DNA of 64,000 nt from Rhizobiales bacterium UBA1912. Lineage in GTDB: Bacteria; Pseudomonadota; Alphaproteobacteria; Rhizobiales; Devosiaceae. Below are positions 1-8,814 of the stretch, piece by piece. The position numbers and the translations under genes were made by a program. The DNA lies in the NCBI GenBank assembly GCA_002337455.1, contig DDGC01000014.1, positions 22,251-86,250 of the forward strand, in the 5' to 3' direction. Within the stretch, counting starts at the first letter, position 1; each line of letters begins with the position of its first letter. The notes below the pieces were generated by a model, which saw only the letters and a list, made by a program, of their open reading frames with translations, searched no databases and had not been told where the DNA came from.

Positions 1-194
1 CATGCACAAAGCCTCTCAACTTTAGTTCTATGGCCTTTGTCTCTAGCCTTCGACGCGGGCCGGGGCAAGTTGCGACGACCCTCAGGCGCGCATCGGCCGC
101 TCTTGCTGTCACCCCGATGCATCAATGGCCCTGCTCCCGATTGCGGCGCACGCGGGACCGTGGCAGGTAGGGAACTCAAGCCAGCAACCTCCGG

Positions 195-722
195 ATGTCC
201 ATGTCGTTTTCACCCTCCGCCCAACCCCGTCTCATCGTCGTCATGGGCGTTTCGGGCGCCGGGAAATCAACGATCGGAGAGGAGTTGGCCAAAAGGCTGC
301 ACGTGCCCTTCATCGATGCCGACAATCTCCATCCGCGCGCCAATGTCGAAAAGATGCGGGGCGGCACCCCGCTCGAGGATACCGACCGCTGGCCGTGGCT
401 GGAAATCGTCGCCGATGCAATGCGCAACACCGCCGACACCAACGGCCGCGTTGTGTGCGCGTGCTCGGCCCTGCGCAAAGCCTATCGCGACTGCCTCACC
501 AACCGCGCCGAGGAGCCTATTGCCTTTGTGCTGTTGCACGGGGACAAATCGGTGATCGCCGAGCGTCAGGCTAACCGGCCGGGCCATTTCATGCCGCCCG
601 CCCTGCTCGACAGCCAGTTCGCGACGCTGGAGCCATTCGGGGCCGACGAGCACGGCATAATTGTCGACGTCGCGCTTTCGATCGACGAGATCGTCGATCA
701 GGCCGCAGCAGCGCTGACCTAG
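195..722 (+). CDS. gntK: Gluconokinase (thermoresistant GntK family)
   Basis: Predicted to phosphorylate D-gluconate with ATP to 6-phosphogluconate in the cytoplasm, feeding the pentose phosphate and Entner-Doudoroff routes. The 175-residue protein has a P-loop GVSGAGKST at residues 18-26 and the family's DADNLHP and CSALRK stretches. Length is normal for the family. A second ATG two codons in is an equally possible start, and no strong ribosome binding site separates them. It is convergent with the TraB/GumN gene, and the two stop codons share the palindromic tetranucleotide CTAG. The 194 bases before it show nothing I can assign. Confidence 0.93.
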   Translation: MSMSFSPSAQPRLIVVMGVSGAGKSTIGEELAKRLHVPFIDADNLHPRANVEKMRGGTPLEDTDRWPWLEIVADAMRNTADTNGRVVCACSALRKAYRDCLTNRAEEPIAFVLLHGDKSVIAERQANRPGHFMPPALLDSQFATLEPFGADEHGIIVDVALSIDEIVDQAAAALT

Positions 723-1597
723 CGCCGCTCGATGGTGTAGCCGCGTTCAGCGAGGATTTCCGGAATGGAATCGGGACCGACGTAATGGCCCAGCCCGACG
801 GCGACGAGCGTCGTGCCCTTGCCCGACAGAATATCCTCGATACCGTCGGCAAAGCCTTGATTGCGTTCAGCGAACAGCACTTCGTAGAACCCTCCGAGTT
901 CCTGGGCGATTTCCGCGGTCTCTGTTTCCAGCGTCGAAAGATCGCCGTCGATCCAGCCTTCAAGCTGTTCGACAAGCTCGGTCTTGGCGTCCTCATATTC
1001 GATGATGGTCTGGCGCAGCACGTCAAGCTGCACCTCCTCGTCCATGCCCGAAAGCGTTTCGAACTGTTCCTCGAACGTTTCAAACCCCATCACCGGCGTT
1101 CCCATCGCGTCGGCGCGGGCCTTGATGTGCATGTCGATGCCACCTTCGGGATCGAACCCGGCCTCGACCAGCATCAGCGCGGAAATCTGCAGATAGGCGT
1201 ACCAGGGGCGCAACCCGTCGAAGCTGTCGAGTGGGACGCCATGGTCGTCCAGAATGGTCTGAAGTCCGGCCATTTCCTCATCGTCGAGCAGAGAGGACAG
1301 CGGCCGGTCGGGCGACATGCCCGATGCCATGATGAGCCCGAACAGATTGGCCGGCGGCTCGAAACTGTCGAGTTCGAGCCAGACGCTATCGGCTTGGTCG
1401 AGGATTTCGGCCAGTTGCGGGCTTTCCCAATCGACGCCGTCACGCATCATATGGACGGTGCCGATCATATAGATGGTCGAATTTTCATCCTCGAGAACCC
1501 AGATCGGCGGCTCCGGCGTTTGCGCGGCAAGCGGCGCGGCCACCGTTCCAAACAGCAACCCAGCCGCAATCCTTCGCGTCCATCGTCCAAACGCCAT
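719..1597 (-). CDS. TraB/GumN family exported protein
   Basis: A 292-residue protein with an N-terminal signal peptide ending near AAPLAAQ, so it is probably periplasmic or lipid-anchored after export. The mature part carries the TraB/GumN pattern: WVLEDENSTIYMIGTVHM near residues 33-50, then ADSVWLELD, and GLGHYVGPDSIPEIL near the C terminus. The GTVH and GLGH motifs are reminiscent of the proposed metal-binding sites of the TIKI/TraB fold, but the biochemical role in bacteria is not established. It stands alone with its own upstream region facing the histidine kinase gene. Confidence 0.85.
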   Translation of the reverse strand: MAFGRWTRRIAAGLLFGTVAAPLAAQTPEPPIWVLEDENSTIYMIGTVHMMRDGVDWESPQLAEILDQADSVWLELDSFEPPANLFGLIMASGMSPDRPLSSLLDDEEMAGLQTILDDHGVPLDSFDGLRPWYAYLQISALMLVEAGFDPEGGIDMHIKARADAMGTPVMGFETFEEQFETLSGMDEEVQLDVLRQTIIEYEDAKTELVEQLEGWIDGDLSTLETETAEIAQELGGFYEVLFAERNQGFADGIEDILSGKGTTLVAVGLGHYVGPDSIPEILAERGYTIERR

Positions 1598-1690
1598 AAG
1601 CTCAACCCTTCACGTCGATAAGCGGAATGGGGAGAACCCCCAGCCCAAGAAATTGTTTCGAAAATTTCATGTCACCATTACTATGGCGCC

Positions 1691-3562
1691 ATGACCCTTG
1701 CTCAAACCATAAGCGCGCCGCTTCATCGGCCCTGGCCGCGCCGCTGGATCGCCGCGGCGGGCTTTGCCCTGCTCGCGATGGCCGTTGTCGGTCTGTGGGG
1801 CAGCGGCTACGCCAACCGACTTTACTTCGACGAAGCCAATGCGCGCGGCAACAACACCCTGCGTCTCGCGGTGGCCGTTTTGCGCGGCCACATGGAACGT
1901 TACGAGAGCCTGCCCAGGGTTATTGCCGATTTTGATGACATCAAGGCCGTGGTGGAGGATCCGGGTAACCAGGGCCTCGTTGCGGACGTCAACGCCTATC
2001 TCAAGCAGATCAACACCCAGTTCGAATCCTCCGACATCTACGTGATGGGCGAAGACGGCACGACCATCGTCGCCTCAAATTACGACAGCGAGGCGCCCTT
2101 CGTGGGCGAAAATTTCCAGTATCGCCCCTATTTCTACGACGCCATCGACGGCGGCGAGGGCCGGTTCTTTGCGCTGGGCACCACATCGTTCAAACGCGGC
2201 TATTATTTCGGCGCACCGGTGCTGGTCGACGGCGAATTCAAGGGCGTCGTGGCGGTCAAGGTCGATGTCGATTCCATCGAGGAGACATGGCGCGGCGGCG
2301 ATTATCTTATCGTCGTGACCGATCCCGAGGGCATCATCTTCATGTCGAGCCGGGCCGATCTGCTCTACAATTCCATGCTGCCCCTCACGCCCGAGCGGCT
2401 GGCCCGCACCGCCGAAACGCGGCGCTACGCCAATGCCGAGCTGGCCGAACTGCCCTTCCGCGAGACCGGCGACGAGCGCCACCGGCTCATCAGCATCGAG
2501 CGCGAGGAAACCGCCAGCGAATATCTTGTCGTGTCGGAATCAATGCCGGAGGCCAACTGGACGGTCAGTGTCATGCTCGACACCGCCTCGGCCCGCGCTC
2601 AGGCGCTGACCACAATCATCGTTGCCCTGCTGGCCATTGCGCTGGGCACATTGGCCGGTGCGATCTATGCCCAGCGGCGCGCCCGGCTGCGCGAGCGCAT
2701 GCACCTGCAGCGCGAAGCAAAGGAAATGCTCGAACGCCGCGTCATCGAGCGCACCGCCGAGCTGGCCAGCGTCAACATCAAGCTTGAAGAGGAAGTGGCC
2801 GAGCGCCGCGTGACCGAGCAGATGCTGCGCAAGACCCAGTCCGACCTGGTTCAGGCCGGAAAACTCGCGGCGCTCGGCCAGATGTCGGCAGCGCTGTCGC
2901 ACGAATTCAACCAGCCCCTTTCGGCAGCCCGGAACTATGCCGACAACGCCCTTGTGTTGATCGAACGCGGACGGATCGAGGATGCGCGCGCCAATGTCGG
3001 CCGTATTTCAGGCCTGATCGACCGGATGAGCTCCATATCGCGCCATCTGCGCAACTTCGCCCGCAAGCCGAACCAGAAACTGACAAACGTGCCGCTCGAT
3101 CTGGTCATCGGCGATACCGTCGAACTCATCAACTGGCGTGTGAAATCGGCCGGCATAGAGCTCTCCCTCGACATCGAGGACGGGCCGCTGACGGTCATTG
3201 GCGGCCCGGTCCGCCTGCAGCAGGTGCTGGTCAACATTCTCACCAACGCCATAGACGCTGCTGAAACCGGCACCGACCGGCGCATCGACCTGACCGCAAG
3301 GCGCGAAAATGATCGCGCTTTCGTCACCATACGTGACCACGGCCCCGGCATTGCGTCCGGTCTGGGCGAGCGCATCTTCGATCCGTTCTTTTCCACCAAG
3401 GGCGTCGGCAAGGGGCTCGGACTGGGCCTCTCGATTTCCTACAACATCATCAAGGATTTCGGCGGCGAGTTGCGCGTCGAAAACCATCCTGAGGGCGGAG
3501 CGCTGTTCACCATCCAATTGCAGCACGTCCAGTCCGAAGCCGTCACGGAAGCCGCGCAATGA
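1691..3562 (+). CDS. DctB-like sensor histidine kinase
   Basis: A 623-residue membrane kinase. One membrane helix at about residues 20-40 and a second at about 300-325 bracket a periplasmic double-Cache-type sensor domain. A coiled coil follows, then the dimerisation/phosphoacceptor domain with SHEFNQPLSAARNYADNA, His404 being the predicted phosphorylation site. The ATPase part shows N box NILTNAIDAAE and the GLGLGLSIS glycine loop. The HEFNQPL box is typical of the DctB subgroup that senses dicarboxylates. Its stop overlaps the next start as ATGA, so the pair is translationally coupled. The TAXI-TRAP genes just downstream suggest it senses that transporter's substrate, which I cannot name. 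Confidence 0.9.
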   Translation: MTLAQTISAPLHRPWPRRWIAAAGFALLAMAVVGLWGSGYANRLYFDEANARGNNTLRLAVAVLRGHMERYESLPRVIADFDDIKAVVEDPGNQGLVADVNAYLKQINTQFESSDIYVMGEDGTTIVASNYDSEAPFVGENFQYRPYFYDAIDGGEGRFFALGTTSFKRGYYFGAPVLVDGEFKGVVAVKVDVDSIEETWRGGDYLIVVTDPEGIIFMSSRADLLYNSMLPLTPERLARTAETRRYANAELAELPFRETGDERHRLISIEREETASEYLVVSESMPEANWTVSVMLDTASARAQALTTIIVALLAIALGTLAGAIYAQRRARLRERMHLQREAKEMLERRVIERTAELASVNIKLEEEVAERRVTEQMLRKTQSDLVQAGKLAALGQMSAALSHEFNQPLSAARNYADNALVLIERGRIEDARANVGRISGLIDRMSSISRHLRNFARKPNQKLTNVPLDLVIGDTVELINWRVKSAGIELSLDIEDGPLTVIGGPVRLQQVLVNILTNAIDAAETGTDRRIDLTARRENDRAFVTIRDHGPGIASGLGERIFDPFFSTKGVGKGLGLGLSISYNIIKDFGGELRVENHPEGGALFTIQLQHVQSEAVTEAAQ

Positions 3563-4926
3563 GCGGCGCAAAGATCATTCTCGTCGACGACGAAAACGAA
3601 TTGCGTCACTCGACAGCCCAGGCGCTGGAGTTGGCCGGGTTCGAGGTCATCGACTTCGCCTCGGCCGAGCAGGCCACCCATTTCGCCGGGTTCGGCTTCA
3701 AGGGCATCGTCATCACCGATATCCGCATGCCGGGGCTCGATGGCCTGACGTTAATGAACCGGCTGCACGAACTCGACCGCGACATACCGGTGATCCTGAT
3801 TACCGGCCATGGCGACGTCCAGCTGGCCGTCCGCGCCATGCGTGAAGGCGCTTACGATTTCATCGAAAAGCCTTTCGTCACCAGCCAGTTGGCCGAAATC
3901 GCTGCCCGCGCGCTCGAGTACCGCAAGCTGGTTCTCGAAAACCGCGTGCTGCGCGCTGCGGCGGGCCAAAGCGACGATCTCGAACAGCGGCTTCTGGGCC
4001 GCTCCAACCCCATGGTGGAACTACGGCGCAAGCTGCGCACCATCGGCCCGACCGATACCGACGTCCTGATCGTCGGCGATACCGGATCGGGCAAGGAGGT
4101 TACCGCCCGCGCGCTGCACGATCTGTCCCACCGTTCGAGCAAGCCCTATGTCGCCATCAACTGCGCCGCGCTGCCGGCCAATCTGATCGAAAGCGAATTG
4201 TTCGGTCACGAGGTCGGGGCGTTTCCGGGCGCAATGCGGGCCCGGTTCGGCAAGTTCGAGCTGGCCCAGGGCGGCACGATCCTGCTCGACGAGATCGGCT
4301 CGATGCCCATGGATGTGCAGGGCAAGCTGCTCCGGGTGATCCAGGAGCGAACAATCACCCGGCTGGGCTCCAATGACGGACTGCCCCTCGATGTGCGGTT
4401 TGTCGCGACCTCGAAAACCCCGCTCGAAGCCAATGTTGCCGAGGGCACGTTCCGGGCCGATCTGCTCTACCGGCTCAATGTTATTACTCTGGACATCCCC
4501 CCGCTTTCCGAGCGGCGCGAGGATATTCCCCTGCTCTTCATGCAGCTTTTGACCGAAGCGGCAGCCCGCTACCGGCGCGATCCCACCACGGTGCCACCGC
4601 AAGTGCTGACAGCGCTCAGTGAGCGCCATTGGCCCGGCAATGTGCGCGAATTGCGCAACGCCGCCGACCGCTACATCCTCGATCTCGGGCTGCCCTTCAT
4701 TGAAACAGCCAGCGAGATCGACGGCGCGGAGGGCGATTCGCGGCTGGCCGACCGGGTCGCCGATTTCGAACGTGGCGTCATAGAAAGCGCCCTGATCGCT
4801 CACGCCGGCAGTCTCAAGCCGGTCTATGAATCGCTCGGCCTGTCACGCAAATCGCTCTACGAAAAGATGCAGAAATACGGATTGGAGCGCAGTCGCTACC
4901 TGCCCAGCGAGGCCGAAGCCGACTGA
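3559..4926 (+). CDS. DctD-like sigma-54-type response regulator with altered GAFTGA loop
   Basis: A 455-residue NtrC-family regulator and partner of the upstream kinase. The receiver domain (1-120) has phosphoacceptor Asp54 in TDIRMP and Lys104. The AAA+ domain (about 145-375) has Walker A GDTGSGKE at 173-180, Walker B ILLDEI at 241-246 and the arginine-rich sensor segment FRADLLYRLNV. A Fis-type DNA-binding helix ends it (LKPVYESLGLSRKSLYEKM). The loop that contacts sigma-54 is normally GAFTGA; here residues 220-225 read GAFPGA, a Thr to Pro change from one base (codon CCG at 4225-4227). That position is critical in characterised family members, so sigma-54 activation is in doubt. Confidence 0.9.
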   Translation: MSGAKIILVDDENELRHSTAQALELAGFEVIDFASAEQATHFAGFGFKGIVITDIRMPGLDGLTLMNRLHELDRDIPVILITGHGDVQLAVRAMREGAYDFIEKPFVTSQLAEIAARALEYRKLVLENRVLRAAAGQSDDLEQRLLGRSNPMVELRRKLRTIGPTDTDVLIVGDTGSGKEVTARALHDLSHRSSKPYVAINCAALPANLIESELFGHEVGAFPGAMRARFGKFELAQGGTILLDEIGSMPMDVQGKLLRVIQERTITRLGSNDGLPLDVRFVATSKTPLEANVAEGTFRADLLYRLNVITLDIPPLSERREDIPLLFMQLLTEAAARYRRDPTTVPPQVLTALSERHWPGNVRELRNAADRYILDLGLPFIETASEIDGAEGDSRLADRVADFERGVIESALIAHAGSLKPVYESLGLSRKSLYEKMQKYGLERSRYLPSEAEAD

Positions 4927-4948
4927 TGGGGTTGGCACATGTGGGGGA

Positions 4949-4990
4949 TTCCACCCACGGGACAGGGCCAATGTTACCGTTTCCACCCAC
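4949..4990. promoter_or_regulatory. Direct repeat in front of the TAXI-TRAP operon
   Basis: The ten-base word TTCCACCCAC occurs at 4949-4958 and again at 4981-4990, 32 bp apart or about three helical turns, on the same face of the DNA. It lies between the response regulator and the solute-binding protein gene. The spacing suits tandem binding of a dimeric regulator, plausibly the neighbouring DctD-like protein. A TTGGCAC word at 4932 resembles the -24 half of a sigma-54 promoter, but the -12 position reads GGGG instead of TTGC, so I do not call a sigma-54 promoter. Confidence 0.4.
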
Positions 4991-5149
4991 CCGCGCCTGA
5001 AATATGAAAAAACTATGACCAGCGAGCCGCTGGCCGCTTGCGCGGGACCGGCTATTGCGCCCCTCATACGCCACCGCCGGGCGATGCGGAGGACGTTACG
5101 CGCCCGGTGAGGAATGAACCCAAAGAGGTAACCCCACGGGAGGAACGCA

Positions 5150-6127
5150 ATGCGTTTTACCACTCTTGCCGCTTTCGCGGCAGCGACCCTTATTGCCGCA
5201 TCGCCGGCCATCGCTCAGGATGACCGATCCGATTGGCCCTCGAGCATGACCATCGGCACTGCCAGCCAGGGCGGCACCTACTTCATCTATGGCACTGGTC
5301 TCGGTGGCCTGATCACCCAGGAACTCGGCGTCAACGCTTCGGGCGAAGTGACCGGCGGCCCGGTACAGAACTCGACATTGATCGAGACTGGCGACCACAT
5401 CATGGGCCTGGTCACAATGGGCCCGGCTTACGAAGCCTGGACCGGCGTTTCCGAACTGGCCCCCGGCGTCGAGCACAGGAGCCTTCGCGCCCTGTTCCCG
5501 ATGTACCAGACACCCTTCCAGGTCGTCACACTGGCCTCCTCGGGCATTGAATCGGTTGCCGATTTCGACGGCAAACGCGTTTCGGTCGGCCCGGCTGGCG
5601 GCACCGCTGCCACCTACTGGCCGCGCTATTTCGAAATCCTCGGCGTTTCGCCCGATATCAGCTATTCCGGCGCCAACGACGCCGTCAGCCAGGTCAAGGA
5701 CGGCCTGATCGACGCCTTCGCATTCGCCGCCGGCGTGCCGATTGCAGCCTTCGCCCAGATCGCTGCTGAAAACGACGTGCGTATCTTCGGCTTCACCGAA
5801 GAACAGCGGGGCCAGATCCTGACGCAGATGCCCGAAATGGCAGCATTCGACGCTCCGGGCGGTCTCTATGAAGGCTTCCCCGATGAAAGCCCGACCGTTG
5901 CGATGTGGAACTTCGCCATCGCAAGCGAATCCATGCCCGAAAGCCTGGCGTACGAAATCACCAAGCTGGTGATGGAAAACACCGACCGCATGGTTCAGAT
6001 CCACTCCGCTGCCGCCGAAACGACCGCCGACAACGTCGACAAGAATACGTTCATGCCGTTCCACCCGGGCGCTGTTCGTTATTACGACGAAGTTGGGATC
6101 GAAATCCCTGACGAACTGCGCGGCTAA
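5150..6127 (+). CDS. TAXI family TRAP transporter solute-binding protein
   Basis: A 325-residue periplasmic binding protein. Residues 1-23 form a Sec signal peptide ending ASPAIAQ. The mature start MTIGTASQGGTYFIYGTGL is the hallmark of the TAXI (TRAP-associated extracytoplasmic immunogenic) family, and GKRVSVGPAGG near 140 is the second conserved loop. It should bind substrate and deliver it to the fused permease encoded next. A good Shine-Dalgarno sequence (GGGAGGA) precedes the ATG. TAXI substrates are poorly known; glutamate or dicarboxylates have been shown for a few, so substrate here is left open. Confidence 0.93.
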   Translation: MRFTTLAAFAAATLIAASPAIAQDDRSDWPSSMTIGTASQGGTYFIYGTGLGGLITQELGVNASGEVTGGPVQNSTLIETGDHIMGLVTMGPAYEAWTGVSELAPGVEHRSLRALFPMYQTPFQVVTLASSGIESVADFDGKRVSVGPAGGTAATYWPRYFEILGVSPDISYSGANDAVSQVKDGLIDAFAFAAGVPIAAFAQIAAENDVRIFGFTEEQRGQILTQMPEMAAFDAPGGLYEGFPDESPTVAMWNFAIASESMPESLAYEITKLVMENTDRMVQIHSAAAETTADNVDKNTFMPFHPGAVRYYDEVGIEIPDELRG

Positions 6128-6258
6128 CGCCCAGCGTCTGAAAGGCAATCAGGGCGGATGACGGTCTTTACCGCCATCCGCCTGTTTGCAGGAAAACCAA
6201 TTTGGGCGCATGCTCATGCGCTGTCCCGGGCTTCAGCGGCCCGCGGGAGGAAAGTTCA

Positions 6259-8439
6259 ATGTCTCAGGACAAGTCCGCACCGGCGAACGATGCCGGTCCG
6301 ATGATCGCACAGGGGACCGACGAGGAGCCCCTCGCCACCAACCAGCGCAGCCTTGTAGGCAGGATCGGCCTGGCGGTAACCGTCATGGCCATCGCGTACA
6401 CGATCTTCCACATCTATGTGATGAACATTTCGCCGCTTGAGCCATGGACCTATCGCATGGTTCACGTGACTGGCGGCCTGTTCATCGGCTTTCTGACCTA
6501 TTCGGCGCTGACCCTCAATCCCGACGCACCAGTCGTGGCCCGCAGCCGCAGCCCGCTCGAGTGGGGGCTTATCGCCATCGCCGCCGCTGGTATCCTCTAT
6601 GGCGCGGCCATGGTGGCTTATGCATGGGCCGGCCGCTGGTTCGGCTTTGCGCCGCTGCCCGACGCCTTCGTGTTCAGCACCTACGGCCTGCCGCTGCTGA
6701 TCGGCACGATTGCCGCGGTCGCTGCGGCCTGGATGTTTTCCGACCGCACCCGCGAGCGGGTCCACCCGGCCGATTGGCTGCTCGGTATCGCCGCGCTCGC
6801 CATGTTCGGCTACATCATTTTCAACGTCGGCGCCCTGCGCCTGCGGGCTGGAACGGGCATGGCCCAGACCGCCGATTTCTATGCGGCGCTGGTCGGCGTG
6901 ATCCTGATCCTTGAGTTGACCCGCCGCGTGGCCGGTCTGGCTCTCGTCATCATCGCCGGTGTCTTTATCGCCTATTCGTTCGTCGGCCCCTGGCTGCCGG
7001 GCTTTCTGACCCATCGCGGATACACCGCCGAGCGGTTCTTCACATACATCTTCACCGACCAGGGGATTCTCGGCGATCCCATTGCGGTGTCCTCGACCTA
7101 CATCATCCTGTTCATCGTCTTTGCGGCATTCCTGCAGGCCTCCCGCGTCGGCGATTATTTCGTCAACTTCGCCTTTGCTGCAGCGGGCAATATGCGCGGC
7201 GGCCCGGCCAAGGTGGCCGTGTTCGCCTCGGGCCTGATGGGCATGATCAACGGCACCTCGGCGGGCAACGTGGTGGCGACAGGCTCACTGACCATTCCGC
7301 TGATGAAAAAGGTGGGCTATCCGGCAAAGAGCGCCGCGGCCATCGAAGCCACTGCGTCCTCGGGCGGCCAGATCCTGCCTCCGATCATGGGCGCCGGTGC
7401 CTTCATCATGGCCGAAGTGACCGGCATTCCCTACACCGAGATCGTTGTCGCCGCGATCATCCCGGCCCTGCTCTATTTCGTGTCGGTCTATTTCATGATC
7501 GACTTACAGGCCACAAAGCTCGGCATGAAGGGCCTGCCGAAGTCCGAACTGCCAAAATTCCGGGTGCTGGCCAAGCAGGTCTTCCTGTTCCTGCCCATCA
7601 TCATCCTGATCTATACGCTGTTTGCCGGCTATTCGGTGATCCGCGCGGGCACCGTGGCCATGGCCTCGGCGGCGGTCGTCTCCTGGCTCACGCCCTATCG
7701 CATGGGGCCGACAGCCGTCCTTAAGGCGCTCGAACTCGGCGCCAAGATGAGCATTCAGCTCGTCGCGGTCTGTGCCGCCGCCGGCATCATTGTCGGTGTG
7801 ATTGCGCTGACCGGCGTTGGCGCCCGGTTCTCCTCGCTGCTGCTCGGCATCGCCGAACAGAACCAGCTGGTGGCGCTGTTCTTTGCCATGTGCATCTCGA
7901 TCATCCTCGGCATGGGCATGCCCACGACCGCCGCTTACGCCGTGGCCGCTGCCGTGGTCGCGCCGGGCCTTATCCAGCTTGGTATTCCGGTGCTCGTCGC
8001 CCACTTCTTCGTCTTCTATTACGCTGTGATGTCGGCGATCACGCCGCCGGTGGCGCTGGCCGCTTATGCGGGCGCGGGTTTATCGGGGTCCGATCCCATG
8101 AAAACCTCGGTCGAAGCCTTCAAGATCGGTCTGGCCGCCTTCATCGTGCCGTTCATGTTCTTTTACAGCCATGAATTGCTCATGCAGGGCGAGTGGATCG
8201 ACATTGCCCGCGTCGTGGCCACTGCACTACTGGGCATGTATCTGCTCTCGGCCTCGGTACAGGGCTACTATTTCGGGGCCATCGGCATCATCTTGCGCGT
8301 CGTCCTGCTCATTGCCGCGCTCTCGATGATCGAAGGCACCTGGTACACCGATCTGTTCGGCCTTGCCGTAGCCGTCGGCCTGTTCGTCTATCAGAAGCGC
8401 TTCGTGACAGCCCGGACATTGGCAAAAGGCGCCGACTGA
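6259..8439 (+). CDS. TRAP transporter permease, fused small and large subunits
   Basis: A 726-residue inner-membrane protein in which the small (DctQ-like) and large (DctM-like) subunits are fused, as is standard for TAXI-TRAP systems. Hydrophobic segments run almost throughout. Typical large-subunit motifs are visible: GLMGMINGTSAGNVVATGS, EATASSGGQILPPIMGAGAF and GMGMPTTAAYAVAAAVVAPG. Transport is expected to be driven by an ion gradient. I chose the ATG at 6259 because GGGAGG lies seven bases upstream; a longer in-frame start at 6202 would add 19 residues with no membrane character and no binding site. Confidence 0.93.
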   Translation: MSQDKSAPANDAGPMIAQGTDEEPLATNQRSLVGRIGLAVTVMAIAYTIFHIYVMNISPLEPWTYRMVHVTGGLFIGFLTYSALTLNPDAPVVARSRSPLEWGLIAIAAAGILYGAAMVAYAWAGRWFGFAPLPDAFVFSTYGLPLLIGTIAAVAAAWMFSDRTRERVHPADWLLGIAALAMFGYIIFNVGALRLRAGTGMAQTADFYAALVGVILILELTRRVAGLALVIIAGVFIAYSFVGPWLPGFLTHRGYTAERFFTYIFTDQGILGDPIAVSSTYIILFIVFAAFLQASRVGDYFVNFAFAAAGNMRGGPAKVAVFASGLMGMINGTSAGNVVATGSLTIPLMKKVGYPAKSAAAIEATASSGGQILPPIMGAGAFIMAEVTGIPYTEIVVAAIIPALLYFVSVYFMIDLQATKLGMKGLPKSELPKFRVLAKQVFLFLPIIILIYTLFAGYSVIRAGTVAMASAAVVSWLTPYRMGPTAVLKALELGAKMSIQLVAVCAAAGIIVGVIALTGVGARFSSLLLGIAEQNQLVALFFAMCISIILGMGMPTTAAYAVAAAVVAPGLIQLGIPVLVAHFFVFYYAVMSAITPPVALAAYAGAGLSGSDPMKTSVEAFKIGLAAFIVPFMFFYSHELLMQGEWIDIARVVATALLGMYLLSASVQGYYFGAIGIILRVVLLIAALSMIEGTWYTDLFGLAVAVGLFVYQKRFVTARTLAKGAD

Positions 8440-8462
8440 CGGCAACACAACTTGAAAACGCA

Positions 8463-8494
8463 AAGGCCGCCTCCATCCGGGGCGGCCTTTTTCC
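8463..8494 (+). terminator. Rho-independent terminator of the TRAP operon
   Basis: Inverted repeat AAAGGCCGCC ... GGGCGGCCTTT followed by TTCC, 24 bases after the permease stop. The stem is GC-rich with an AAA/TTT skirt, so it can work on either strand and may also end the CsbD transcript coming from the right. Confidence 0.8.
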
Positions 8495-8509
8495 TACAGA
8501 GTGGTTCAA

Positions 8510-8683
8510 TCAGCTCTTGCTGACTGCATCCTTCACCTTGCCCGCCTTCTGCTGGATGTCGCCCTTGGCCTTGTCCATCTTTCCTTCGGCTTGGAGCTTT
8601 TTGTTGTCAGTGGCCTTACCCACCGCATCCTTGATCGCTCCCTTGGCCTTATTACCGGCGCCTTTGATTTCGTCCTTGTGCAT
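8510..8683 (-). CDS. CsbD family stress protein
   Basis: A 57-residue basic, hydrophilic protein beginning MHKDEIKGAGNKAKGAIKDA and containing the repeated G-K/D-A-K-G pattern of CsbD-like proteins, small cytoplasmic stress-induced proteins of unknown biochemical role. AAGGTG sits about six bases before the ATG. It is read from the strand opposite the TRAP genes. Composition is dominated by Lys, Ala, Asp and Gly, as usual for the family, and no aromatic residue is present. Confidence 0.85.
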   Translation of the reverse strand: MHKDEIKGAGNKAKGAIKDAVGKATDNKKLQAEGKMDKAKGDIQQKAGKVKDAVSKS

Positions 8684-8775
8684 TTCACACCTTCAAAAAG
8701 CGGCAGCATGATTGCTGCGCGCCTGTAAATGCGGCGTGACCATGCCGGTTCCCGTGCCCCCGATCACAAATGAGA

Positions 8776-8801
8776 AAGGCTCCGCCTCCAAGCGGAGCCT
8801 T
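8776..8801. terminator. Terminator downstream of the MerR gene
   Basis: Perfect inverted repeat AAGGCTCCGC / GCGGAGCCTT with a six-base loop, 14 bases beyond the stop of the MerR-type gene. On the minus strand it is followed by TTTCTCATTT, a weak U tract. Confidence 0.65.
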
Positions 8802-8814
8802 AATCCACAGCACC

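Noticed and set aside
4932..4938. TTGGCAC resembling the -24 element of a sigma-54 promoter before the TAXI-TRAP operon
   Set aside because: The -12 position at the required spacing reads GGGG rather than TTGC, so a sigma-54 promoter is not supported.
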